Shown here piece by piece: positions 1 through 8,746 of a stretch of DNA of 64,000 bases; position 1 is the stretch's first letter, and the number at the start of each line of letters is the position of its first letter. The position numbers were made by a program, and so were the translations under genes. The notes below the pieces were generated by a model. That model searched no databases, had not been told where the DNA came from, and worked only from the letters and a program-made list of their open reading frames with translations. The stretch lies in assembly GCF_003315135.1 (NCBI RefSeq), contig NZ_QNRK01000016.1, positions 81,925 through 145,924 on the forward strand, written 5' to 3'. This DNA comes from Roseiarcus fermentans. GTDB lineage: Bacteria; Pseudomonadota; Alphaproteobacteria; Rhizobiales; Beijerinckiaceae.

Positions 1-2196
1 CAGCGCCCGTTTCACCCGGTCCGGAGTCATGGGGATGTGCCGCAAGCGCTTGCCTGTGAGCTGCGCGACGGCGTTGGCGATGGCCGGCGCCACCGCCGGA
101 ACGCCCGCCTCGCCAACGCCCGACGGCGGGTTGTCGGTGGACAGGACCTCGACATCCATCAGCGGCATGTCGGACATCCGCAGCACGTGATAGCCGTCGA
201 AATTGGTCGCCTGCATGACGCCGTTCCGGATCGCCAGTTGCTCGGTGAGCGCGGCGCCGAGGCCGAACGTCATACCGCCCGTCACTTGCGCGACGATGTT
301 CTTGGGTTGGACCGCGAGCCCGGCGTCGATCGCGCACCACAGGCGATGGACGGTGATCTTTCCGCTGACCGCGTCGACCGAAACCTGCGCGACGACGGCG
401 GTGTGGCTCTCCAGATCGTCCGAATAAGCGATGCCGACGCCGAGATCGCCGTCGCGCGCCGAGGCGAACCGAGACATCTCGGCCACCCGCCGCAAGACGT
501 TCGCGGCGCGGGGCGCATGGCCGAGCATCGAGAGCCGATACTGCAGCGGGTCCATCCTCTTGAACGCCGCGACTTCGTCGATCATCGTTTCGATCGCGAA
601 TTTGGTATAGCCCGCGGCGACGCCGCGCCATGAGCCGACGTCCACGCCCCGAGCCGATCGCACCCATTCCACCCGGTGGTGGCTGGGCGGCCCGTAGATC
701 ACTTCGCCGTGGCCGCCGGTGACGATGTCGGCCTTGACCTGGTTCCAGACCTCCGGCGGCAGGGTTCGCGCGAGGTAGGATTCGTTGACGATGCGGTGCC
801 GCCACGCGACGATGTTCCTCTCGCCATCCAGCCCGACTTCGACTCGTTGCGCCGTCAATGGCCGCGGTTTGCTGTTGCGGAAATCGTCCTCGCGGCTCCA
901 GATCGTCTTCACCGGCCTGCCCGGCGCGTTGAGCGCCAGCATGAGGGCGACGACCATATCGTCGCCGTCGCCCTTCCGGCCGAACGCTCCGCCCAGCAGC
1001 TGGGGATGAATGCGAACCTTGTCGGGGCTCGTCTTGCCGACGGCCGCGCAGATGAACTTCATGGTCGTCGGCGACTGGCTCCCCGACCACACGTCGATTT
1101 CGCCGTTGTCGACGCGCACCGTGACGTTCAACGGCTCCATGCAGGCATGGGCCACGTGATCGGACAGATACTCCCCGGCGAGGATCCATCTGGCGGTCTT
1201 GATCTGAGCGTCGGCGTCGCCGGTCCTGATCATGTCGACGCCGGCGCGACTCCCGTCCGCGGCGATCCGGCGATAATCCTGCAACACCTGACTGTCGTCG
1301 TAGGCGCGCGCGGGCGCCGAGTTCGACCATGTCACGCCGAGCAGGCTCCTGGCCTGCACGGCGGCTTCGAAGGAGTCGGCGATGACGCCGACGCCGGAAG
1401 GCAGGTTCACGATCTTGACGACTCCGCTTACGGCCTTCGCCGCCGCGTCGTCGATCTGCTCGGCGCGCTCGTACTGAACGTCGGGAAAGAGGACCGCGGC
1501 GTAGAGCATCCCCGGCGCCTGCACGTCGATGCCGTACCGCGCCGATCCGTCGACCTTCCCTGGAACGTCGACCCGTCCGACGTCCGTTCCGATCAGGCGG
1601 AACTGAGATCGCGGCTTCAGATCGGCTTCGCCGACTTCCGGAAGCGGGTCGGGAACGCGCGCCACCCTCGCGATGTCTCCGTAACTCAGTTTGCGTCCGG
1701 ACTTGGCGTGGACGACGGTTCCGGGACTCGTCGTCAGCTCCTCGACCGGCGCCTTCCAGATTTCGGCCGCGTTCGCGAGGAGCACTTTCCGAGCCTGGGC
1801 GCCGACAAGCCGCAGCTTGTCGTAATAGCCCGTGACCGAGAAGCTTCCGCCGGTCGACAGCGTGTCGACTCCGAACAGTTTCTTGAACGTCGGGTGGCCG
1901 AAGGTCCGCTCGTCCTGCGGCGGATCCGAGACGCGGACCCTGTTCCAGTCGGCGTCGAGCTCCTCGGCCAGGATCAGCGGCAATGCGGTGCTGACCCCCT
2001 GACCCATTTCGACCATCGGCCCGACGATCGTGACTTCGCCGTTATCTTCGATCGTGACCCAGGCGTTCGGTTTGAACGAGGTCTCCGGGGAACTGCGCCC
2101 TGGCGACGAGCCGAAGGCGACCGCGACGCTGAATGCGCCGGCGGAGGCGAGAAACGACCGCCGCGAGAGGGCGAAGGCGCTGGCGCTGTGCGACAT
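1..2196 (-). CDS. iorB: Molybdopterin-binding large subunit, isoquinoline 1-oxidoreductase beta-like (3' end cut by window)
   Basis: This is the large subunit of a xanthine-dehydrogenase-family molybdenum hydroxylase. The reading frame is open from an ATG at 2196 to the window edge, so the C-terminus is missing. The N-terminus has a twin-arginine motif (SRRSFLAS) followed by a hydrophobic Ala-rich stretch, indicating Tat export of a folded cofactor-loaded enzyme. Motifs such as GQGVSTALP and GGAFGRKGDG match the molybdopterin-binding domains of IorB-type single-chain subunits. The small [2Fe-2S] subunit gene ends 15 bases upstream, so the two form an operon. The family hydroxylates N-heterocycles or oxidises aldehydes; the substrate cannot be read from sequence. 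A divergent LysR gene is the likely regulator. Confidence 0.85.
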   Translation of the reverse strand, partial: MSHSASAFALSRRSFLASAGAFSVAVAFGSSPGRSSPETSFKPNAWVTIEDNGEVTIVGPMVEMGQGVSTALPLILAEELDADWNRVRVSDPPQDERTFGHPTFKKLFGVDTLSTGGSFSVTGYYDKLRLVGAQARKVLLANAAEIWKAPVEELTTSPGTVVHAKSGRKLSYGDIARVARVPDPLPEVGEADLKPRSQFRLIGTDVGRVDVPGKVDGSARYGIDVQAPGMLYAAVLFPDVQYERAEQIDDAAAKAVSGVVKIVNLPSGVGVIADSFEAAVQARSLLGVTWSNSAPARAYDDSQVLQDYRRIAADGSRAGVDMIRTGDADAQIKTARWILAGEYLSDHVAHACMEPLNVTVRVDNGEIDVWSGSQSPTTMKFICAAVGKTSPDKVRIHPQLLGGAFGRKGDGDDMVVALMLALNAPGRPVKTIWSREDDFRNSKPRPLTAQRVEVGLDGERNIVAWRHRIVNESYLARTLPPEVWNQVKADIVTGGHGEVIYGPPSHHRVEWVRSARGVDVGSWRGVAAGYTKFAIETMIDEVAAFKRMDPLQYRLSMLGHAPRAANVLRRVAEMSRFASARDGDLGVGIAYSDDLESHTAVVAQVSVDAVSGKITVHRLWCAIDAGLAVQPKNIVAQVTGGMTFGLGAALTEQLAIRNGVMQATNFDGYHVLRMSDMPLMDVEVLSTDNPPSGVGEAGVPAVAPAIANAVAQLTGKRLRHIPMTPDRVKRAL

Positions 2197-2211
2197 GGTT
2201 GCTCGCTCCCG

Positions 2212-2661
2212 TCAGGCGACGCTTTGGATGGCGGCGATGATGTGCGGATAGGTTCCGCAGCGGCAGAGATTGCCGTCCATGTGCCGCACGATGTCCTGGC
2301 GCGAGGGTTTGGGATTGTTCGCCAGCAATTCCGCGGCTTGCATGATCTGACCGGACTGGCAGTAGCCGCACTGCGGAACCTGCATGGCGACCCAGGCCCT
2401 TTGCAGCGGGTGATCGGAGTCGGGCGACAGGCCCTCGATCGTGGTGACTCTCTTGCCCGCGGCCTGCGAGATGTCGACCTGGCAGGATCGCGCCGCCTTT
2501 CCATCGATATGAACGGTGCAGGCGCCGCAGAGCCCGGCGCCGCAGCCGAACTTGGTTCCGGTGAGCTTGAGATGGTCTCGTATGACCCACAGCAGTCGGG
2601 GCTCTCCGGTGACGTCCACGCTCACAGGTTTCCCGTTGACGATGAAGGCCACCTGCGTCAT
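2212..2661 (-). CDS. iorA: [2Fe-2S] small subunit, isoquinoline 1-oxidoreductase alpha-like
   Basis: A 149-residue electron-transfer subunit of a molybdenum hydroxylase. The N-terminal plant-type ferredoxin domain has the motif CGAGLCGAC with a fourth Cys further on. The C-terminal helical domain carries the second cluster motifs CGYC and CRC. Length and Cys layout are normal for IorA/CoxS-type subunits. It passes electrons from the molybdenum site of the downstream subunit to an external acceptor, probably a cytochrome. It is first in a two-gene operon and faces a LysR gene across 281 bases. A second, distinct small subunit of the same superfamily (coxS) is encoded near 36.7 kb. Confidence 0.9.
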   Translation of the reverse strand: MTQVAFIVNGKPVSVDVTGEPRLLWVIRDHLKLTGTKFGCGAGLCGACTVHIDGKAARSCQVDISQAAGKRVTTIEGLSPDSDHPLQRAWVAMQVPQCGYCQSGQIMQAAELLANNPKPSRQDIVRHMDGNLCRCGTYPHIIAAIQSVA

Positions 2662-2942
2662 CGACCGAACCTCCCCTGGATTGTCCTTGGCGCAAGGGGC
2701 CAGGACGTGTACCGCCTCTTACTGCTGATGCGCGTCCATTCGATCAGTGATCGCCGCTCTATTCTTCCGGGCGGCGTTCGACTTGACAGTGAAGCGGGCG
2801 CCTATACGTAAATCGGCAGAAGCGCAGCGACGATAGGCTGGCCGGCGGGCATTGTCGCGAGCCCAAAAAATTCGTATCGATATCATGCCGGTATCGCTCG
2901 TCCGGCCAATCACGCAAACCGTTATAAATCCGGAGGAAATCC
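2662..2942. promoter_or_regulatory. Divergent control region between iorAB and lysR
   Basis: These 281 bases separate two divergent starts and must hold both promoters. A TTGACA hexamer on the plus strand at 2783-2788 is a possible -35 element for lysR, but no good -10 at ideal spacing follows. A clear Shine-Dalgarno GGAGG (2932-2936) precedes the TTG start of lysR by six bases and decides that start. I could not assign a specific LysR box. Confidence 0.4.
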
Positions 2943-3971
2943 TTGAAGCTCAGCCATCTGAGGGACGTCCTGGCGGTGGCCGAATTCGGAGGCTTGCGAG
3001 CGGCCGGACGCCATCTCAAAATTCCGCAGCCGGTTATCACCCGCAGCATTCGCGAGATCGAGCACGAGCTCGGCGCAACCTTGTTCGAACGCCACGCCCG
3101 GGGGACGCGCCTGACGGACATCGGACGGGTCTTTCTGCATCGCGCGACGATTGTCGATTCGGAGCTGCGGCGGGCGCGCGATGAGGTGGATCAGCTCAAG
3201 GGCGGCGGAAAAGGGCAAGTCTCCGTGGTGCTCTCGGCCGCTTCGATTATGGCCATCTTCCCGACTGTGTTGTCGAAGTTCCGCGACCGTTATCCCGATG
3301 CGCTGCTGAAGGTCGCCGAGGGGCTGTTCCAGGCGGTCGAAAACGAGATCCTCGATGGAAGCGTCGACCTCTACGTCGGCCCGTTCAACCGATCGAATTT
3401 CTTCCATCAGCTCGCCGTCGAGCAGATCTTCAATCACCGGCGGGTGGTCGCGGCGCGAAAGGGACATCCGTTGTCGCAGGCGACATCGATCGCGGATCTT
3501 GCCCAGGCGCGCTGGATTCGGCCTGCGCTGTCGATCCGGAACAGCGAAGCGGACTTCGAATTCGTCCTTCGCGACATGGGGATCGCGGATCCGAAGATCG
3601 TGATGCACACGCGTTCGACGTTGGCGACCTTGGTCGCGATCATGGAATCGGATCTCCTGACCGTTCTCCCGCAGCAATGGCTCGAGTTTGGCGTGACCGC
3701 CAATTGCATCACCGCCCTCGGCGCCATCGAACCCATGGCCGCGGCCCCGGTTTGCATCGTCCGCAGAAGGGATCTGCCGTCGACTCCAATGGCCGAATAT
3801 CTGGCCGACCTCATGCGCAGGGCTGGCGAGCGTTACGGACGCGACGGCATGGCCGCTTCCCGGAGCAAACCCGACACGAAGAGCGAGCCTGAGGTCCATA
3901 AGAATAGCCCGGCTGGCCAGACGGGGCGGCGAGGAAAGGGAGCAGACGACCACGCCAAGGCGCAAGGATGA
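2943..3971 (+). CDS. LysR-family transcriptional regulator
   Basis: A 342-residue LysR regulator. Residues 1-60 form the winged helix-turn-helix (FGGLRAAGRHLKIPQP, then RSIREIEHELGATLFER), followed by a type 2 periplasmic-binding-like effector domain to about residue 295. The C-terminal 45 residues are charged and low-complexity, longer than usual. It starts at TTG 2943 with GGAGG six bases upstream. Its divergence from iorAB suggests it controls that operon, probably in response to the aromatic substrate. That role is inferred from gene order; the family assignment is seen directly. Confidence 0.9.
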   Translation: MKLSHLRDVLAVAEFGGLRAAGRHLKIPQPVITRSIREIEHELGATLFERHARGTRLTDIGRVFLHRATIVDSELRRARDEVDQLKGGGKGQVSVVLSAASIMAIFPTVLSKFRDRYPDALLKVAEGLFQAVENEILDGSVDLYVGPFNRSNFFHQLAVEQIFNHRRVVAARKGHPLSQATSIADLAQARWIRPALSIRNSEADFEFVLRDMGIADPKIVMHTRSTLATLVAIMESDLLTVLPQQWLEFGVTANCITALGAIEPMAAAPVCIVRRRDLPSTPMAEYLADLMRRAGERYGRDGMAASRSKPDTKSEPEVHKNSPAGQTGRRGKGADDHAKAQG

Positions 3972-4301
3972 CCGAGCGGCGCCTGGACGCTACCGGGTAA
4001 CGCCGAACCGTCTCGACTGCAGCCGAGAGATCGAAATCGGGGCGGGCGATCCGCGCCTGCCGACATCCGCCTTCGCCTCGGCGGGGCCGAGGCCGCGTCC
4101 CGCTCCCGGATGGGAGGAGCGCCGGACCGACGGCGCCAAGGCTCGGCGGCGCGCAGATCGGTCGACCGGACCGCTCGCCTCGCCCCGCCGGGCGAGCGCC
4201 GCACGCGCGACTGGTCCGCCGTCGTCAACGCGCCTTGGATTCCCGAAGGCGCGCTGGTCAGGCGCCGCCTCATCGCGAGGCTCCTCGCGATCGTCGCGTC
4301 G
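3972..4301. other. Convergent intergenic gap, lysR / aldehyde dehydrogenase
   Basis: No convincing gene lies between these two converging stop codons. Open frames here lack family-like sequence. The only structure I see is the hairpin at 4272-4291. Confidence 0.5.
4272..4291. terminator. Hairpin 3' of the nucleoside-type operon
   Basis: A perfect 8-bp stem (ATCGCGAG / CTCGCGAT) with a 4-base loop lies ten bases past the aldehyde dehydrogenase stop. There is no T tract, so it may stabilise the 3' end or act as a weak terminator. Confidence 0.4.
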
Positions 4302-5759
4302 TCATCCGTATTGGCCGTTCCGGAGCCGAAGCCGGATATGCTTGGACTCCCGAAACGCCATCAGGCCCTCGACGCCGAGTTCGCGTCCCAGCCCGGAAAG
4401 CTTCCAGCCTCCGAACGGCGCCTGGAGTTCGCTGGTGTCGTTGACGTTGACGCCGACCGCCCCGCTCTCGACTTTCTCGGCAAAGGCCCAGGCGCGTTCG
4501 AGATCGCGCCCATAGACATAGGATGCGAGCCCGTAGGGCAGGGCGTTGGCGAGCGCCAACCCCTCGGCGTCGTCCCGGAATCGGCGCACGCCGACGAGCG
4601 GTCCGTAGCTCTCCTCGGTCATGACCAGCGCCGAGTCGTCGGGACCGTCGACAATGGTCGGATTGAAGAAGCAGCCGCGATCGTACTCGGCGCCTTTCGG
4701 GGACGACCCGCCGACGATCAGCCTCCCCCCATGCGCGAGCGCGTCCTCGATGTGGCGGCGGGTGCGGGAGCGGACGCCCTCGTTCAGCACGGGTCCATAG
4801 AGGACGCCGGGTTCGACGCCATGGCCGAGCTTCATCCGGCCCGTCTCCACCGCCAGCGCTTCAAGGAAAGCGTCGTGGACGCGATCCGCGACCAGAATGC
4901 GATTCACGGCGATACAGATCTGGCCCATGTTCGAGAAGGAGCGGCGCGCCGCCGCCGCGGCGGCCTCCGCGACATCCGCGTCCTCGAGCACGACAAACGG
5001 GCACTGGCCGCCGAGCTCGAGCGACACGCGCTTGAGCGTCGCGGCGGCGGCGCGCATGATCGACTGGCCCGCGGCGGTCGAAGCGGTCGCCGTCACCAGG
5101 CGAACGTCCGGGTGGGACGCCAGCGCTGCGCCCGCCTCGGCGCCCGAGCCGGGCAGATCGTTCAGGACCCCTGCCGGCAGGCCCGCCTCGGCGAGACATT
5201 GCACGACAAGCGCGATGGCGAGCGGCGTCTCCGGCGGTGGTTTTACGACCATCGTGCAGCCGGCCGCGAGCGCCGGGCCGATTTTCCAGGCGTAGATGTC
5301 GACGGGATAGTTCCAGGGCGTGATCGCGCCGACCACGCCGACGGGCGCGCTGACGACGAGGCTGCGGGCGTCGGAGCGGGCCGACGCCCGGATCGAACCC
5401 CCGATGCGCCGCCCCTCTTCCGCATAATAGCGGATGACCTCGACGCCGAAGCGGATCTCTTTCACCGCGTCCGGAATCGGCTTGCCCTGCTCTCGCGTGA
5501 GCAGATCGGCCATCGAGTCCAGCCGTTCCACGATGAGATCGGCCGCGCGGCGCAGGATTCGAGCGCGTTCGTCGGGGTGGGTCGCCGCCCAGCCCGGGAG
5601 CGCTCGCTTCGCCTCGGCGACCGCGTCGGCGATGTCGTCAGCGTCGGCGATGGCGGTCGATCCGACCGGGTCGCCGGTCGCCGGATCAGAAATCAGCGCG
5701 CGACGGCCCTGACGCGCCGGGCGCCACCGCCCGCCGATGAAGAGTTCGCGATCACGCAT
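4302..5759 (-). CDS. NAD(P)-dependent aldehyde dehydrogenase
   Basis: A 485-residue aldehyde dehydrogenase of normal length. Visible motifs are TPWNYP (about 147-152) for cofactor binding, the general-base glutamate in SLELGG (E248) and the nucleophile in GQICIAVNR (C282). The usual FTGST segment reads VTATASTAAG here, a mild departure. The closest family feel is succinate-semialdehyde or glycolaldehyde-type dehydrogenases, but the substrate is not determined. It is the last gene of the operon that starts with gntR, 11 bases after the SIS gene. It probably oxidises an aldehyde formed late in breakdown of the imported compound (inference). Confidence 0.9.
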   Translation of the reverse strand: MRDRELFIGGRWRPARQGRRALISDPATGDPVGSTAIADADDIADAVAEAKRALPGWAATHPDERARILRRAADLIVERLDSMADLLTREQGKPIPDAVKEIRFGVEVIRYYAEEGRRIGGSIRASARSDARSLVVSAPVGVVGAITPWNYPVDIYAWKIGPALAAGCTMVVKPPPETPLAIALVVQCLAEAGLPAGVLNDLPGSGAEAGAALASHPDVRLVTATASTAAGQSIMRAAAATLKRVSLELGGQCPFVVLEDADVAEAAAAAARRSFSNMGQICIAVNRILVADRVHDAFLEALAVETGRMKLGHGVEPGVLYGPVLNEGVRSRTRRHIEDALAHGGRLIVGGSSPKGAEYDRGCFFNPTIVDGPDDSALVMTEESYGPLVGVRRFRDDAEGLALANALPYGLASYVYGRDLERAWAFAEKVESGAVGVNVNDTSELQAPFGGWKLSGLGRELGVEGLMAFRESKHIRLRLRNGQYG

Positions 5760-5770
5760 GATTTATGTCC

Positions 5771-6538
5771 TCACCGCGCCCGCAGCCGGCGCCACAATTC
5801 ATCGTAGTTGCGGTCGTTCGCGACATTGGCGGCTTCCTTGCCCGCCGTGTTCGGATTGACCATGACGAACGGCGTCACGCCGCGCTGCACCAGCTTCTCC
5901 GCGGTCGCCGACACGATCGCATGGGCGATGGCGATCGTGAGACTGGTGGAATTGGCGCCGACCGGCGCGTCGAGCCCGTCGATGCGGATCGAAGCGTCCG
6001 CCAGACTCGCGTGGGTGTCGATCACGACGTCGGCGACCTCGTAGAGCTTCCGCCCGGACGAATGGCGCGAGGGGCTGGCGGAGGAATGCTGCACCGAGGT
6101 CACCGCGACGACCTTCATGCCCAGCTCTTTCGCGGTCAGCGCGATATCGAGGATCACCGCGTTCACGCCCGAATGCGAAAACAGGATCATCGTGTCCTCG
6201 GGGTCGATCTGATGCGATTTCAGGATCGCCTTGCCGTAGCCCTCGACGGCGTGGATGAACCGGTATTGCCGAGCCCCCATGTCCCCCCAGACGCGGTGAA
6301 ACGAAATCATCGTGCTTTCGACGATCGGTCGGAAACCGACGATCGTTCCGGTGCGCGGGAACATTTCGAGGGCCGGCAGCGAACCGTGGCCGGTGCCGAA
6401 ACTGAAGGCGAGCTTGCCGGCGGCGATCGAATCGGCGCAGGCCGAAGCCGCGCGGTCGATCGCCTCGCCCTCGGAGGCGCGCACGGCTTCGAGCCTTTCG
6501 ATCAGGCCGGTGAAATAGCGGTCGGCGATGGCGGTCAT
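5771..6538 (-). CDS. SIS-domain (sugar isomerase fold) protein, UPF0309-like
   Basis: A 255-residue protein with a sugar isomerase (SIS) fold. The phosphosugar-binding serines are visible in FSHSGVNAV and VTSVQHSSASPSRHSSG. It resembles UPF0309/GmhA-type proteins, which bind or isomerise phosphosugars. I chose ATG 6538 (start MTAIADRYF) because the upstream extension is Arg/Ser/Pro-rich and runs into the preceding phosphorylase gene in another frame. In an operon with a nucleoside phosphorylase and a PfkB kinase it plausibly acts on the released sugar phosphate (inference). Confidence 0.8.
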   Translation of the reverse strand: MTAIADRYFTGLIERLEAVRASEGEAIDRAASACADSIAAGKLAFSFGTGHGSLPALEMFPRTGTIVGFRPIVESTMISFHRVWGDMGARQYRFIHAVEGYGKAILKSHQIDPEDTMILFSHSGVNAVILDIALTAKELGMKVVAVTSVQHSSASPSRHSSGRKLYEVADVVIDTHASLADASIRIDGLDAPVGANSTSLTIAIAHAIVSATAEKLVQRGVTPFVMVNPNTAGKEAANVANDRNYDELWRRLRAR

Positions 6539-6584
6539 GGGAAGGCAAACTCCGTCAGGAAACGGGGATGGAAACAAGCCGGCC

Positions 6585-7322
6585 TCAGCCGGCGGCGAGC
6601 GCATCGAGCGCGATCTCGAACATGTCGGCCTCGCGAGCGGCGAGCGCGTCCGCGTCGAGCTTGGCCTGGGACAGACCATCGACGGTTCCGAGGCAGAGGC
6701 TTGCGACGCGAGCCCCGAGAACGCGCCCGGCCGTCAGCAGCGTCGCCGTCTCCATGTCGGTCGCGATGAGGCCGAGGCGGCGAACCTCCTCGCGCACCTT
6801 GTCGATCACGACGGCCTCGCCCGCGCTGAGGGCGAAGGATTCGGTGTAGAATCCATCATAGGTGCCAAACAGGCCCGCCCGCCATGGCAGCGCCCGCTTC
6901 ACCAGCGCCGCGCGCAGGGCCGCGCCGAGATCGAAATCCGCGACGGCCGGATAGCCGGCGGGGGCATAGGTGCGCGACGTCCCGTCATGCGCGAGCGCGC
7001 CGTCGGCCAGCAGCATGTCGCCGAGCCCGGCCGGCGGCATCGCCATCGCCGTTCCGACGCGGATGAAACGGCGGACGCCGAGGTCGAACAACTCATGCAG
7101 GACGATCGCCGCGATCGGGCCGCCCATGCCGAAGGCGGTGGCGGTGACCCTCATCCCGCCCCTCAACCCCGTCACGGTGCGCAAGCCGCGGTTCTCGGCG
7201 AGGATACGGGGTTCCTTCAGGTGCGCGGCGATCCGATCGATGCGGGCGCGGTCTCCGGTCAGGAGCGCGGACTCGCCGACGTCCTCCTTGGCGCAGCCGA
7301 TGTACCAGGCGGTTTCCGTCAT
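6585..7322 (-). CDS. Nucleoside phosphorylase (PNP/UDP family)
   Basis: A 245-residue protein of the PNP_UDP_1 family, which splits nucleosides with phosphate into a base and a pentose 1-phosphate. Supporting motifs are GMGGPIAAIVLHEL near residue 65, the phosphate-site segment RVGTAMAM and the late DMETATLL segment that holds the ribose-contacting Met-Glu. It reads more like uridine phosphorylase than a hexameric PNP, but base specificity is uncertain. It starts three bases after the PfkB stop. Context with a nucleoside-type BMP/ABC importer fits cytoplasmic nucleoside catabolism. Confidence 0.85.
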   Translation of the reverse strand: MTETAWYIGCAKEDVGESALLTGDRARIDRIAAHLKEPRILAENRGLRTVTGLRGGMRVTATAFGMGGPIAAIVLHELFDLGVRRFIRVGTAMAMPPAGLGDMLLADGALAHDGTSRTYAPAGYPAVADFDLGAALRAALVKRALPWRAGLFGTYDGFYTESFALSAGEAVVIDKVREEVRRLGLIATDMETATLLTAGRVLGARVASLCLGTVDGLSQAKLDADALAAREADMFEIALDALAAG

Positions 7323-7325
7323 GGA

Positions 7326-8183
7326 TCAGGTCCCTTGAACTTTCTGAGCGCGGCCCTCGAGCAGCGCCCGGGCGGCGCGCGCCCCGGCCTCGACCGCGCG
7401 CTCGACGTCGCCGCCGCTCCAGGCGGCCAGAAATGCGCCGAGAAACGTATCCCCGGCGCCGGTCGTGTCCTCGGCCTCGACAGGCCGGACGGGCACGAGG
7501 CGCGCCGCCCCCTCGCGCAGGATCGCGACGCCCTCGCCGCCGCGCGTCTCGATCCGCAAGGGCGCCGAGTCGCGCGCGCCGGCGCGCGCAAACGCCTCGC
7601 GCACGAAGTCGGCCTCGCCGCGGCTCGACACCACGATATCCGCGCGCGTCGCGAGCGCGGCGGCGAGGTCCGGCGGAACGGCGCGCGGGTCGGCCTTGAC
7701 CGCCCAGGTCAGGATCGCATGCGATCCCGTCAGCGCCAGCGCTTCCCGCGTCGCCTGCTCGGGCCCCACCGTGACGCAGACGAAGTCCGCCGCCGCGACC
7801 AGCGCGCGCTGAGCCGCATCGAGACCGATCGGCTCGGCGAGGCTTGGATGATAGAGGCAGCAGCAGCCGCCGTCCGGTTGATAGGCGAGGACGCAGACGG
7901 GCGTGCGGCCGGACCGGATTCCGACGCCGTCCGTCCGCAGGCCCAGCGCCGCCAGCGCGGCGCGGTAGCTTTCGCCGTCCGCGTCGTCGCCGACCCAGGT
8001 GATCGGCGCGGCGCCGCGCGCGCCCGCCGCCGCCATGGCCGCGGCCACGTAAGCGGGCGAGCCGCCGAGACGTGGAAAATCGCCGGCGCGCGACAGGATC
8101 GTCGCCGTGCGGTCGGCCTCGGGGGCGCGGTCCAGCCGCAGCGCGTAGTCGAGGCTCGCGTATCCTGTGATCGCGACGTTCAC
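7326..8183 (-). CDS. PfkB-family carbohydrate/nucleoside kinase
   Basis: A 285-residue ribokinase-like kinase. It has the N-terminal LGGSPAYVAAAM substrate-binding segment and the PfkB signature DTTGAGDTF with the catalytic Asp. The start is GTG 8183, overlapping the stop of the upstream hydrolase in a GTGA four-base overlap; the longer frame before it belongs to antisense/out-of-frame sequence. It probably phosphorylates a sugar or nucleoside delivered by the importer. Adenosine-, pseudouridine- and ribokinase-like roles are all possible. Confidence 0.85.
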   Translation of the reverse strand: MNVAITGYASLDYALRLDRAPEADRTATILSRAGDFPRLGGSPAYVAAAMAAAGARGAAPITWVGDDADGESYRAALAALGLRTDGVGIRSGRTPVCVLAYQPDGGCCCLYHPSLAEPIGLDAAQRALVAAADFVCVTVGPEQATREALALTGSHAILTWAVKADPRAVPPDLAAALATRADIVVSSRGEADFVREAFARAGARDSAPLRIETRGGEGVAILREGAARLVPVRPVEAEDTTGAGDTFLGAFLAAWSGGDVERAVEAGARAARALLEGRAQKVQGT

Positions 8184-8746
8184 GTCAGCATCTCCAGCGC
8201 GCGTTCGATCGGCACGACTCGCCCGATGTAGCGGTCGATGTCCTCGAGCGAGGCTGCGGCGAGATGCGGGCGGTTCGAGTTGGTGGCCTCGCGCGGCACC
8301 ACCACGTCGAAGCCGTTGGCGAAAGCGTCCTGCGCCGTCGCGCGGATGCAAACGTTTGTTTTCACGCCGGCGACGATCACGCGCTCGATCGCCTGCTCAT
8401 GCAAGAAAAGCGCGAGATCGGTGGCGAAGAAGGCGCTGAAGCGCCGTTTGCGGCAGATGATCTCTACCTCGCCCCTCGGCTCGAACCCGGCGAAGAAATC
8501 CGCGTCCCGGTCGCCGATGACATGGTGCCGGGGCAGCTTCCGCCACTCGTAGTCGTCGAACCCCGGGTAATGCTGCTCGACGGCATGGACGACGATGCGC
8601 CCCGCCGCGCGCGCCTTGGCCAGCAGCGCCCGGAGCGGCCCGAGCGTCTCGGCGGCGGCCGGATAGAAATTCGGCATGCCCTCCAGAAAGAAGGAGTTGG
8701 TCACGTCGACGAGAACGAGCGCGGTTGCAGGTTCGGACCCGGTCAT
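8180..8746 (-). CDS. Isochorismatase-like cysteine hydrolase
   Basis: A 188-residue alpha/beta hydrolase of the isochorismatase-like amidase family. The catalytic triad is visible as Asp in LVDVTNSFF, a Lys in the middle region and Cys in VKTNVCIRA. Family members cleave amides such as nicotinamide, ureidoacrylate or N-carbamoyl compounds. Its start (ATG 8746) overlaps the permease stop by four bases, and its stop overlaps the PfkB start, so translation is coupled. In this operon it may open or deamidate the released base, in the manner of RutB in pyrimidine breakdown (inference). Confidence 0.85.
   Translation of the reverse strand: MTGSEPATALVLVDVTNSFFLEGMPNFYPAAAETLGPLRALLAKARAAGRIVVHAVEQHYPGFDDYEWRKLPRHHVIGDRDADFFAGFEPRGEVEIICRKRRFSAFFATDLALFLHEQAIERVIVAGVKTNVCIRATAQDAFANGFDVVVPREATNSNRPHLAAASLEDIDRYIGRVVPIERALEMLT

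Noticed and set aside
676..2811. 711-codon plus-strand open frame
   Set aside because: Antisense to iorA and iorB, which carry clear Fe-S and molybdopterin motifs.
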